From assembly GCA_023459495.1 (NCBI GenBank), contig JAEWTL010000059.1, positions 1 through 64,000 on the forward strand: a stretch of DNA of 64,000 nucleotides, written 5' to 3'. The translations under genes and the position numbers were made by a program. The stretch is from Bacillota bacterium. GTDB taxonomy: Bacteria; Bacillota; Clostridia; Christensenellales; SZUA-584. A model generated the notes under the pieces. That model saw nothing but the letters and a program-made list of their open reading frames with translations. It was not told the DNA's origin and did no database searches. Positions 25,493 to 32,766 of the stretch are shown here, one piece after another; the first letter of the stretch is position 1, and the number at the start of each line of letters is the position of its first letter.

Positions 25493-26569
25493 TTACAGCA
25501 CTTCTTCGGTTTCATACTCCTGTCCGCCAAGGCCCAGTTTGACGAGTTCATCCAGCTGGATATACGGGTTCTTGCCATGCATGCGTTCAAACAGGTGACC
25601 GGTTTCGCCGAGCGCCACACCCTGCAGTACGCCGCCGGGCAGTAAGTTTTCCGTTTTGATCGCGTCGAGGCTGGCCCGCTCCACCGCGACAATATCCGTT
25701 CCCGCAATGACTCCGATGTCCGGTACTACAGCCGGGGTGGAGATGCCCCAGCAGTCGCAAATGGCGGTGATGTTCGTGAGGAAATTGATGTAGAACACGC
25801 TGCCCGGAGAGAAGGTGTCGAGCACGGCCTTGGTGCACAACGCCATACCGGTCTGGAAATCCGTATAGTTATGGGAGTCCAGCGAGATCGCGCCCGTGGG
25901 GCAGACCTTTACACAGTGCTGGCAGGTGGTGCACTGATGATAATTCACGGTGTATTTGTCGTCTTCAAAAGCGTTGGCACTATGGTTGCAGCTGGTGATG
26001 CATGCTTCGCAGTGGGAGCAGAGGCTTTCATCCCATACCAGACCACCCTCGAGGCTGTGAATCTGATGACGCGTCCGATCGGTTACGCAGCCCATGGCGA
26101 TGTTTTTCACCGCGCCGCCGTAGCCGCAGGAGCCATGGCCTTTGATGTGCGATAGGTCGATCAGCACCTCGGCGTCGTGGATATAGCCTGCCACGTCCAC
26201 GTTTTTGAAGGTGCGGAAATCCACTGCCTTTTCATAGTAGTACTTGTCCATCACGCCGCATACCCGCACCACCGGCGCGCCCAAGAACTCTTCGGTATAG
26301 CCGCGGTCGCGCGCACCGCTGACGTCGTTGTCTGTGACAAACGGTTTTGCGCCATACTCTTTAAGCTTGCGGATGAGCGCCCGCACGAACAGCGGGTGGA
26401 TCGTCGTATAACCGATCTCGCGGCCAACATGCATCTTCACCGCGGTCCATTTGCCCTCTACAGCGGTCTGCAAATTCATGCGGTCGATCAACCGGTTGAA
26501 GCGCGCGGGCAGCGTCTCGTCGGGATCGTATTTCGTATAGGTAACGGGTGCGAACAATATCTTCGCCAT
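25493..26569 (-). CDS. DUF362 protein with two [4Fe-4S] clusters
   Basis: A 358-residue cytosolic protein. The N-terminal DUF362 domain (about 20-180) has VKMHVGREIGYTTIHPLFV and the HIKGHGSCGYGGAVKNIAMG motif. A ferredoxin insert (about 188-235) has CSHCEACITSCNHSA and CTTCQHCVKVCPTG, which would bind two [4Fe-4S] clusters. A C-terminal DUF362-like part follows (WGISTPAVVPDIGVIAGTD). Such proteins are frequent in anaerobes, probably in electron transfer, with no defined reaction. Start 26569 follows GGAGGG. Alternative starts up to 19 codons earlier have no ribosome site. Confidence 0.88.
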   Translation of the reverse strand: MAKILFAPVTYTKYDPDETLPARFNRLIDRMNLQTAVEGKWTAVKMHVGREIGYTTIHPLFVRALIRKLKEYGAKPFVTDNDVSGARDRGYTEEFLGAPVVRVCGVMDKYYYEKAVDFRTFKNVDVAGYIHDAEVLIDLSHIKGHGSCGYGGAVKNIAMGCVTDRTRHQIHSLEGGLVWDESLCSHCEACITSCNHSANAFEDDKYTVNYHQCTTCQHCVKVCPTGAISLDSHNYTDFQTGMALCTKAVLDTFSPGSVFYINFLTNITAICDCWGISTPAVVPDIGVIAGTDIVAVERASLDAIKTENLLPGGVLQGVALGETGHLFERMHGKNPYIQLDELVKLGLGGQEYETEEVL

Positions 26570-26675
26570 GGGTGCCCTCCTGTCGTTGTTTCCATCCATT
26601 ATAACCTTCCTGCAAAGGAGGTACAATATCCTGGTTCAGGCTGGTATAATGTTGTCTAGGATAAAGGGAGACTTT

Positions 26676-27185
26676 ATGACCATCGGAGTAGTATCGGACA
26701 CCCATATACCCGGCAAGGCAAAAGTGCTGCCGGAGATCATGCTCCGCCATTTCAGCGGCGTGGATCACATCATCCATGCCGGCGATATCCGCTGTGCGGG
26801 GGTACTGGAGCAGCTTGCGCGCCTGGCACCGGTAACGGCGGTGGCGGGCAACGTTGACCCGCCGGAGTTCGCCGGTGAGTTGGGGGAGAAAAAGGTGCTG
26901 GAACTGGGCGGGTACCGAATCGGCGTCACACACGGCCATGGGAACGGTGGGACTACACTGAGCCGAGCATCGGCCTGCTTTATACAGGACCATGTGGACT
27001 GCATCGTTTTTGGCCACAGCCATATCCCTTACTTGGCGGAGGAGGGCGGCGTGCTGCTGCTGAATCCCGGCTCACCCACGGACAAGCGCCGCAATCCGTA
27101 TTATTCATTCGGACTGATTGAAACAGGACAAAGGCTTTGCGCAAATATCCTGTATTTTGACGCATCCGGGCGTTATATTGAATAA
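26676..27185 (+). CDS. YfcE/MJ0936-type metallophosphoesterase
   Basis: A 169-residue calcineurin-like phosphoesterase. The di-metal ligands are visible in order: Asp8/His10 (VVSDTH), Asp in IHAGDI, Asn in AGNVD, His in THGHGNGG and the GHSHIP motif. The family hydrolyses phosphodiesters such as bis-pNPP; in vivo substrates are unknown. The start ATG 26676 has AAAGGGAG at correct spacing. It is divergent from the DUF362 gene and followed by the acyltransferase gene after 109 bases. Confidence 0.9.
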   Translation: MTIGVVSDTHIPGKAKVLPEIMLRHFSGVDHIIHAGDIRCAGVLEQLARLAPVTAVAGNVDPPEFAGELGEKKVLELGGYRIGVTHGHGNGGTTLSRASACFIQDHVDCIVFGHSHIPYLAEEGGVLLLNPGSPTDKRRNPYYSFGLIETGQRLCANILYFDASGRYIE

Positions 27186-27294
27186 TGCAGTGGCGGAAAG
27201 GGCATTGCTCTGCTGTTGAAGAAGCTTTATAAGCTGTTATAGTAATATCAAACGGATACCTCTGAATTGATTATCAGAACTGTGAGGTACATTT

Positions 27295-28404
27295 ATGCGC
27301 AGGTACGGACTCGACTGGCTTAGAATCTTCGTCGTATTTATGCTGTTCCCGTTTCACACCGCCCGCGTGTTCGACTGGTGGGAGCCCAACTATGTCAAGG
27401 ATGCCACGAACGGGTTTTCCAGCTGGTTTGTGGCCAGCCTGGGTTTTTGGTTTATGGCGCTGCTGTTCGTCATTGCCGGGTTCTCGTCGTTCCACGCGCT
27501 GCAGAAGCGTTCCACAAAAGAGTATGTCAAAGAACGGGTGCTTCGGCTGCTCGTGCCGCTGCTGTTTGGGCTTGTGCTGATCGTGCCTGTGCAGGGCTAC
27601 TATGCCAGCCTGCAGCATGAAGGCTTCACCGACGGCTACTTTCAGTTTCTCAGGCAGTACTTCACTGACTTTCACGACCTTTCAGGCTATACCGGCGGGT
27701 TTACGCCCGCGCATCTGTGGTTTATCCTGTACCTGTTCGTGATCAGCCTGTGCCTGCTGCCTCTGCTTATCCGCCTGCGCAGCCCCAAAGAAGGGCGCGT
27801 GAGGCCATGGCTGTGGCTGCTGGCGTTTGTTCCGGTAACCGCGATGGAGGCGCTGCCGGATATCGGCGGCAAGAATCCATTCTTCTATGCCGCGCTGTTC
27901 TTGCTCGGATTTCTGCTGGCCCGCAATGGGGAAACGATGGCTTGGGTGCGCCGTATCCGCTTTGCCACGCTTGCCGCGGCGGTTATCCTTATTCCCGTGT
28001 ATCTCATGCTGGCATATTCGCTGGGCTGGCCGGATCAGGTTGACCTGCTCGGTGCGAGCATGGCGCTGCTGCGTAACCTCAGCATATGGATGATCGTTCT
28101 GGCGCTGATGGGCATAGCGGATACGTACCTGAACAAGCCTTCGCCGGTACTGAATTATCTCAATGGGGCGTCATACCCGGTGTATGTGCTGCATCAGTCC
28201 GCCTTAATTGTAATCGCGTACTATATCGTGGCTACGGATATGCCGTTCGTGTCGAAATACCTCTCAATCGTGCTGGGTACGCTGGCTGCCTGCCTTGTGC
28301 TGTATGAGGTGTTTCGCCGCATCCCGCCGACGCGATTTATTTTGGGGATCAAAGCTCCGGCAAAGCGGCAGAAGAAAAATGTGGGCACCGCAATCTCCGG
28401 ATAA
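27295..28404 (+). CDS. Acyltransferase-3 family membrane protein (OpgC-like)
   Basis: A 369-residue integral membrane protein with about ten helices. The opening RYGLDWLRIFVVFMLFPFHTARVFD carries the conserved His of the acyltransferase-3 fold, and YPVYVLHQSALIVIAYY with HQ is typical of the C-terminal part. These enzymes O-acylate extracellular sugars, glucans or peptidoglycan with acyl groups from the cytosol. The arrangement is closest to OpgC/MdoC-like glucan modification proteins, but the acceptor is unknown. Start ATG 27295 with GAGGT upstream. Confidence 0.85.
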   Translation: MRRYGLDWLRIFVVFMLFPFHTARVFDWWEPNYVKDATNGFSSWFVASLGFWFMALLFVIAGFSSFHALQKRSTKEYVKERVLRLLVPLLFGLVLIVPVQGYYASLQHEGFTDGYFQFLRQYFTDFHDLSGYTGGFTPAHLWFILYLFVISLCLLPLLIRLRSPKEGRVRPWLWLLAFVPVTAMEALPDIGGKNPFFYAALFLLGFLLARNGETMAWVRRIRFATLAAAVILIPVYLMLAYSLGWPDQVDLLGASMALLRNLSIWMIVLALMGIADTYLNKPSPVLNYLNGASYPVYVLHQSALIVIAYYIVATDMPFVSKYLSIVLGTLAACLVLYEVFRRIPPTRFILGIKAPAKRQKKNVGTAISG

Positions 28405-28474
28405 ATGCGGCAGGGGATTGCCATTCGGCAGAATCCCATATAATATGGTAATAGTAAAATTTGGAGGGCAATAT

Positions 28475-29281
28475 ATGAGAAGGATGAGAGCATACGCCGC
28501 GGTCTTTTTGGCCGCGCTGACGGCGGTAATGCTGACGGGCTGCTTCTACGTCAATCTGGGCAGTGATATGGTAGTCGGCAACGGCGAACTGGAAACCCGT
28601 GATATCGAACTGGACTCCGCAGTTACGGGCCTCACCAACCAGACGTCGGTTGATGTGATTATCGACATGGACCTTAAGGGCAAGGCAGTGCTGGAAGCGG
28701 AAAGCAACCTGATTGATCTGGTGGAAGTATCGCAGAGCAGCGACGGGAATGTAACCGTGGACATGAAGCCGCACACCAGTTTTTCACTGCGCAAGCCGAT
28801 GACGCTGCGGATACCCGCGATCGAAGGCGGACGCATTGAAATCAATGGGAGCGGGGATGTCTCACAGACCGGCAAAACGCTGACAGGTGAGTCATTTGAT
28901 ATTCACATCTCGGGTTCAGGGGATATCAAGATCAGCATGGAAACCCAGCGACTGTCTCTTGCGGTCGACGGATCGGGAGACATGGATCTAAGTGTAAAAG
29001 CGGACGAAGCGACCGTACGCAGCAATGGATCAGGTGACATCACCATATCGGGACTGGTACAGGATCTGGACGTAAGCTTGAGCGGTTCCGGCTCTTTCCG
29101 CGGCTTCGATTTCTCAGCACAGGAAGCGAGTGTGGACATCAGCGGCAGCGGTGATGCGAATGTGTTTGTGACAGGCAAACTGACCGGAAGCATTAACGGT
29201 AGTGGCGATATCACCTATGATGGCGACCCGGACAGCGTATCCGTTTCCGATAACGGCAGCGGCGACGTGCATCAACGCTGA
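28475..29281 (+). CDS. DUF2807 (GIN domain) lipoprotein
   Basis: A 268-residue exported protein with signal peptide and lipobox LTGC (Cys at about 23). The mature part is a single-stranded beta-helix-type adhesin domain of the DUF2807 group, recognisable by seven repeats of N/D/S-GSGD spaced by about 20 residues (INGSGDVSQ, ISGSGDIKI, VDGSGDMDL, SNGSGDITI, ISGSGDANV, INGSGDITY, DNGSGDVHQ). The function of this family is not established; roles in surface sensing or adhesion have been suggested. GGAGGG precedes the ATG. It lies 70 bases after the acyltransferase gene. Confidence 0.88.
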   Translation: MRRMRAYAAVFLAALTAVMLTGCFYVNLGSDMVVGNGELETRDIELDSAVTGLTNQTSVDVIIDMDLKGKAVLEAESNLIDLVEVSQSSDGNVTVDMKPHTSFSLRKPMTLRIPAIEGGRIEINGSGDVSQTGKTLTGESFDIHISGSGDIKISMETQRLSLAVDGSGDMDLSVKADEATVRSNGSGDITISGLVQDLDVSLSGSGSFRGFDFSAQEASVDISGSGDANVFVTGKLTGSINGSGDITYDGDPDSVSVSDNGSGDVHQR

Positions 29282-29282
29282 C

Positions 29283-29573
29283 CTACTCGCCCAGCACGAA
29301 GGTCGTGCCGCTCATGGGATGCAGGTGGTTTTGCGTGACCTGCGTATTCCCGGTATAGTAATGGTAATGCCGGCCGGGGCCTACCACCGTGGGCCCCTGG
29401 CTGACCAGCGCATAGTGGTGGGAGTGCCCCGCCTCGCTCGAGGTTTCGCCCGCGATGAGGTGGGTATGGCCGGGTGTGTCGGGGCTGGGGCTGGATACTC
29501 CTGAAAAAAGGTGCAGGTGGCCGCCGACGAATACCGTCACCCCTTTGAACTCATGCGTATGCATTGCAGGCAA
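29283..29573 (-). CDS. YmaF-family protein
   Basis: A 96-residue His-rich soluble protein starting at TTG 29573 (MPAMHTHEFKG) with CTGGAGGTG six bases upstream. Histidine-rich patches recur (HTHEF, GHLHLFSG, GHTHLI, AGHSHHYA, GRHYHYYTG, QNHLHPMSG), matching the YmaF domain, whose function is unknown; the spacing suggests metal binding. In Bacillus the homologue lies among unrelated genes. Here its stop codon almost touches the end of the convergent DUF2807 gene, leaving one base between. Confidence 0.82.
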   Translation of the reverse strand: MPAMHTHEFKGVTVFVGGHLHLFSGVSSPSPDTPGHTHLIAGETSSEAGHSHHYALVSQGPTVVGPGRHYHYYTGNTQVTQNHLHPMSGTTFVLGE

Positions 29574-29661
29574 GGAATCACCTCCAGTTGATATTAGTAT
29601 ATGGCTGTAACCATCGTTGGTGCGACTGAGTCTGAACGACGCTGCATAGAAAGGATATCGA

Positions 29662-29976
29662 GTGATACTGATCATCATGGCTGCCGTTCTGGCGATAATC
29701 GGCTGGCTGATCAGGTTTAAAAAGATGACCTGGCTGATCTCCGGCTATAATACTTCATCCGCAAAAAAGAAAGCGCAGTACGATACGGATAAACTGTGCC
29801 GGTACGTCGGAGATTTCGTATTCATACTCGCTGGAGTGCTGGCACTCACCGGCATCGCGCTGATACTGACGGATGAGTCGGGAGGTGTGGCGCTGATCGG
29901 CTTTTGTGTATTGGGTGTAGTCGCTGTCTCAGGTATCATCTGGCTCAATATCGGCGGCAGGCTGAAGAAGCAATAG
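29662..29976 (+). CDS. DUF3784 membrane protein
   Basis: A 104-residue protein starting at GTG 29662 behind AAAGGA. It has three hydrophobic helices (about 2-18, 50-68, 74-96) and the DUF3784 signature LISGYNTSSAKKKAQYDTDKL between the first two. The family is frequent in Bacillota and has no known role. It ends before a repeat-rich region with a hairpin terminator. Confidence 0.8.
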   Translation: MILIIMAAVLAIIGWLIRFKKMTWLISGYNTSSAKKKAQYDTDKLCRYVGDFVFILAGVLALTGIALILTDESGGVALIGFCVLGVVAVSGIIWLNIGGRLKKQ

Positions 29977-30043
29977 CCCGATTAAGGCTGAATTTAAAAC
30001 CCGGCAAATTTTGCCGAGTCAGACTGCAGAGAAGACCCCTTGC

Positions 30044-30111
30044 TGTCATGCTGAGCCGAAGGTGAAGCATCTTGAAGATTCTTCGGGTGCTTCACACCCC
30101 TCAGAATGATG
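30044..30111. repeat. Dispersed palindromic repeat (TGTCATGCTGAGC type)
   Basis: The block starts TGTCATGCTGAGCCGAAGG and ends CCTCAGAATGATGA, with internal arms GTGAAGCA/TGCTTCAC. Its ends are inverted (TCATnCTGAG/CTCAGAATGA). This repeat type is seen in the intergenic DNA of many unrelated bacterial genomes. Confidence 0.7.
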
Positions 30112-30135
30112 AGAGAGACTTTGTCATCAAGCTGG

Positions 30136-30158
30136 TCCGGCAGTTTTGCCGGATTTTT
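30136..30158 (+). terminator. Hairpin terminator after the DUF3784 region
   Basis: CCGGCAG-TT-TTGCCGG stem followed by ATTTTTATG. A similar hairpin without T run lies at 30001-30016. Confidence 0.65.
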
Positions 30159-30190
30159 ATGTTTGCTTAATCAACTAAATCATTTTCCTA

Positions 30191-30247
30191 TCAACGCGGC
30201 AAACCTGCGGCGTGGATGATGGTGTGAGCGAGTCCCGGGATGCGCAC
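30191..30247 (-). pseudogene. Remnant of a second alpha/beta-hydrolase gene (C-terminus)
   Basis: The minus strand reads VRIPGLAHTIIHAAGLPR then stop, closely matching VRIAPGLSHTIIDTAGD at the C-terminus of the intact hydrolase gene at 30801-31646, including the catalytic His. The frame is stopped just upstream, so only this tail survives from a duplicated hydrolase gene. Confidence 0.6.
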
Positions 30248-30279
30248 TGCATAGCTGCATTATCCAATATACTCCTGGG

Positions 30280-30756
30280 CTACTTGATGCAGATAACTTG
30301 CCCGTTGGTGATGGTTTTCAAATGCTCCGGCAACAGCTTAAATACGGCGTGCGGCGTGCCCGCGGCTGCCCAGATCACATCGAAGTGCAGCAGGTCTTCG
30401 TCAAGGTACGTTGTAATGGGGTTCGTATGACCGACCGGTGGTATGCCGCCGATGGCAAAGCCGGTCTGCTCCTGCGCGTAATCGGCATCTGCCCGTTGCA
30501 GCTTTTCCCCGATCAGTCTGCCGACCGCTTTTTCGTTTACGCGGTTGGCGCCGCTCGCGATGATAAGCACCGGACTGCCTGACGCCGCGCCGCGGAAGAT
30601 CAGCGATTTGGCAATCTGTCCGATGGTGCAACCCAGCGCATCGGCAGCTTCCTGCGCTGTGCGCGTGGAATCGGGCATTTCAATCACTTGAAGACCCAAG
30701 CCGAAGGTATCGAGCATGTCCTGAACTTTTTGTGCGCTTTTAGGCAAGGTTGACAT
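30280..30756 (-). CDS. YbaK/ProX-type aminoacyl-tRNA deacylase
   Basis: A 158-residue protein of the YbaK/ProRS-INS fold: the Lys of IGQIAKSLIFRG lies in the conserved position for tRNA-Ala/Pro editing, with SGANRVNEKAV, TGFAIGGIPPVGH and LLHFDVIWAAAGTPHAVFKL as further family blocks. These proteins hydrolyse mischarged tRNAs such as Cys- or Ala-tRNA(Pro) in trans. Start 30756 follows GGAGGG. It lies downstream of the alpha/beta hydrolase with a 44-base gap, so the two are probably co-transcribed. Confidence 0.9.
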   Translation of the reverse strand: MSTLPKSAQKVQDMLDTFGLGLQVIEMPDSTRTAQEAADALGCTIGQIAKSLIFRGAASGSPVLIIASGANRVNEKAVGRLIGEKLQRADADYAQEQTGFAIGGIPPVGHTNPITTYLDEDLLHFDVIWAAAGTPHAVFKLLPEHLKTITNGQVICIK

Positions 30757-30800
30757 TTGTATCCCTCCACGTGATGCGATTGACCGAGCATCTTGGCTGA

Positions 30801-31646
30801 TCATATGTTATGGGTATCGAGAAATGCCGTTATATCACCAGCGGTGTCGATGATGGTATGCGAAAGGCCGGGCGCGATGCGCACATCGGCATGCGGCAGC
30901 AGGCGGTGCAGACGCTGAGCGCCTTTTTTTGTAGGCAGCAGCGGGTCGATCTCGCCGCCAATGTACATTAGCGGCATACGAAGCGCAGCAATCTCCCTGT
31001 CTGTGAACACATAGAATTTGAGCGGGCGCGGGTTGTAGTGCTTCCGCAGCAGCTCCGCGTAGCCGAAGGCTTCCTCCGGGATGCGCGCGTTGCCGAACAG
31101 CAGGTGGTTGAGGCTCTGCGCGCCGCGCTTGCCCTCAAGCGCCTTGGGGATCAGCTTGATAAAGAACGAACGCTTTACGCGTGCCAGCCCGGCGGGCGCA
31201 AGCAGAACGAGCGCGCTCACACGCTGCGGTATGCGCGTCGCGAGGGAGAGCGCCAGCCAGCCTCCCAACGAGTTGCCCGCCACCGCAGCCTTCTCAATGC
31301 CGAGGCCGTCCATGACCTGTGTCAGCCATTTGGCGTATGTATCCGGCTCCAGCGGAGGGCGAACATCTGCGCTTTTGCCCGGTTCGCCTACGATGTCCAG
31401 CGCATAAATGCGGTGCTTCTCTCCAAGCGTTGCGGCGTCATAAAGCCACAGCGCGGCGTTAGTCGTGGAACCATGCAGCAGAAGAAGCGGACTGCCCTCC
31501 GGGTTTCCGCTGGAGATGACAAACGTTTCGCCCAGGTCGGTTGGGACCATGCGGCGCTCGCAGGGGTGCGGCCAGCGCGCGAGAATCTGTTCGTACTCCT
31601 CCATTAAAACCGACTTGCTCTCCGGTGTCCTGTAAATTGGCAGCAT
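30801..31646 (-). CDS. Alpha/beta hydrolase
   Basis: A 281-residue cytosolic hydrolase. The oxyanion-hole segment is LLLLHGSTTNAALW, the nucleophile elbow is AVAGNSLGGWLAL (catalytic Ser near 125), the acid is in YIGGEIDPLLP and the His in APGLSHTIID. Reaction and substrate (ester, lactone or C-C bond) cannot be inferred. A remnant of a second copy lies at 30191-30247, on the far side of the YbaK gene. GACAGGAG precedes the ATG. Confidence 0.88.
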   Translation of the reverse strand: MLPIYRTPESKSVLMEEYEQILARWPHPCERRMVPTDLGETFVISSGNPEGSPLLLLHGSTTNAALWLYDAATLGEKHRIYALDIVGEPGKSADVRPPLEPDTYAKWLTQVMDGLGIEKAAVAGNSLGGWLALSLATRIPQRVSALVLLAPAGLARVKRSFFIKLIPKALEGKRGAQSLNHLLFGNARIPEEAFGYAELLRKHYNPRPLKFYVFTDREIAALRMPLMYIGGEIDPLLPTKKGAQRLHRLLPHADVRIAPGLSHTIIDTAGDITAFLDTHNI

Positions 31647-31797
31647 TCAATTCGCTCCTGTCTGTCCGTTGTTGTAAACTTTTTCGACTATTCTACCACA
31701 TCTTATGCGCCTGCGCCACCCTATGCTGCTTTCACCGCCTGCCCGCCTCGTTCATATAGTAAACAGAAACAAAAACATATTAAGCAGGTGAAATCTC

Positions 31798-32766
31798 ATG
31801 AATATCATCGATTCCAAACATATGAGTTTAAATCCCGGTGCGGCGCGGCGGCTGTCCAACACGACCAAGTCCGTGCCGATGATGGAATGCATCACACCCC
31901 GGTGGTTTTTGACCTTTCTGCCCTGGGTAGCAGTGGAGGCGGGTACATACCGCGTGAACCGCCTGAAGCGGATGGGGGAAGGTCCGGAGCTGGAAAATCT
32001 GAATGAAAAGCGCATCTATGCTGACACCCATCCGATCAACGAGGACGAGATATCTGAAACCTATCCGGATTACGAGGAACAGCCGGGCGAGTACATGCTG
32101 AACCTCATCCAGACCATCCTGCGCCTCAACACGAACGTGACGGATATCTTCAATAGCCCTATCGATCAGAAGGCAGAGCAGTTGCGGCTTACCATTGAGG
32201 CGATGCGCGAACAGCAGGAATGGGAGATGATCAATAATCCGGAGTTCGGACTGCTTTCCATGGCATCGCCGGGAATGCGGGTACGGACCCGGCGTGGCGT
32301 GCCCATGCCCGACGACCTTGACGAGCTGCTCTCCCGCGTATGGAAAAAGCCCGCGTTCTTCCTTGCGAATCCGCGTGCTATTGCTGCGTTCGGCCGGGAA
32401 TGTACACGGCGCGGCGTACCGCCTGTGGTGGTGCATATCATGGGCTCGCCCTTTATGACGTGGCGCGGCGTACCGCTTGTACCGTGCGACAAGTTGGGCG
32501 TGAACAGCCACCGGGGAGGAAACACCACCGATATCCTGCTGATGCGCGTGGGCGAGGAGCAGCAGGGCGTTGTCGGCTTGCACCAGCCGGGCATCCCGGA
32601 CGAGTCGAATATTCCAAGTCTATCGGTTAAGCTGGGCGGCATCGACAACCGTGGCATTGCATCGTACATCCTGAGCCTCTATTTCTCCGTTGCCGTGCTG
32701 ACGAGCGACGCGCTGGGCGTACTCGAGAACGTCGAGGTGGGAAGCTACTATGATTATACCCGGTAG
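31798..32766 (+). CDS. Family 2A encapsulin shell protein
   Basis: A 322-residue HK97-fold protein that would self-assemble into an icosahedral nanocompartment in the cytosol. The N-terminal arm contains LNPGAARRLSNTTKSVPMM, followed at about 34-55 by the very characteristic TPRWFLTFLPWVAVEAGTYRVNR, matching SrpI of Synechococcus and major membrane protein I of mycobacteria. The C-terminal A-domain/P-loop part reads KLGGIDNRGIASYILSLYF and AVLTSDALGVLENVEVGSYY. No cyclic-nucleotide-binding insert is present, which makes it family 2A rather than 2B. The ribosome site is GCAGGTGA. The next gene overlaps by 17 bases and encodes the expected cargo, a cysteine desulfurase. Confidence 0.93.
   Translation: MNIIDSKHMSLNPGAARRLSNTTKSVPMMECITPRWFLTFLPWVAVEAGTYRVNRLKRMGEGPELENLNEKRIYADTHPINEDEISETYPDYEEQPGEYMLNLIQTILRLNTNVTDIFNSPIDQKAEQLRLTIEAMREQQEWEMINNPEFGLLSMASPGMRVRTRRGVPMPDDLDELLSRVWKKPAFFLANPRAIAAFGRECTRRGVPPVVVHIMGSPFMTWRGVPLVPCDKLGVNSHRGGNTTDILLMRVGEEQQGVVGLHQPGIPDESNIPSLSVKLGGIDNRGIASYILSLYFSVAVLTSDALGVLENVEVGSYYDYTR

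Noticed and set aside
28295..28474. 60-codon N-terminal extension of the DUF2807 lipoprotein
   Set aside because: It overlaps the acyltransferase gene end, and the signal peptide with GGAGGG in front begins at 28475.
31798..32766. Phage capsid or prophage remnant
   Set aside because: The HK97-like shell gene has no phage neighbours and is paired with a cysteine desulfurase, as in family 2A encapsulins.
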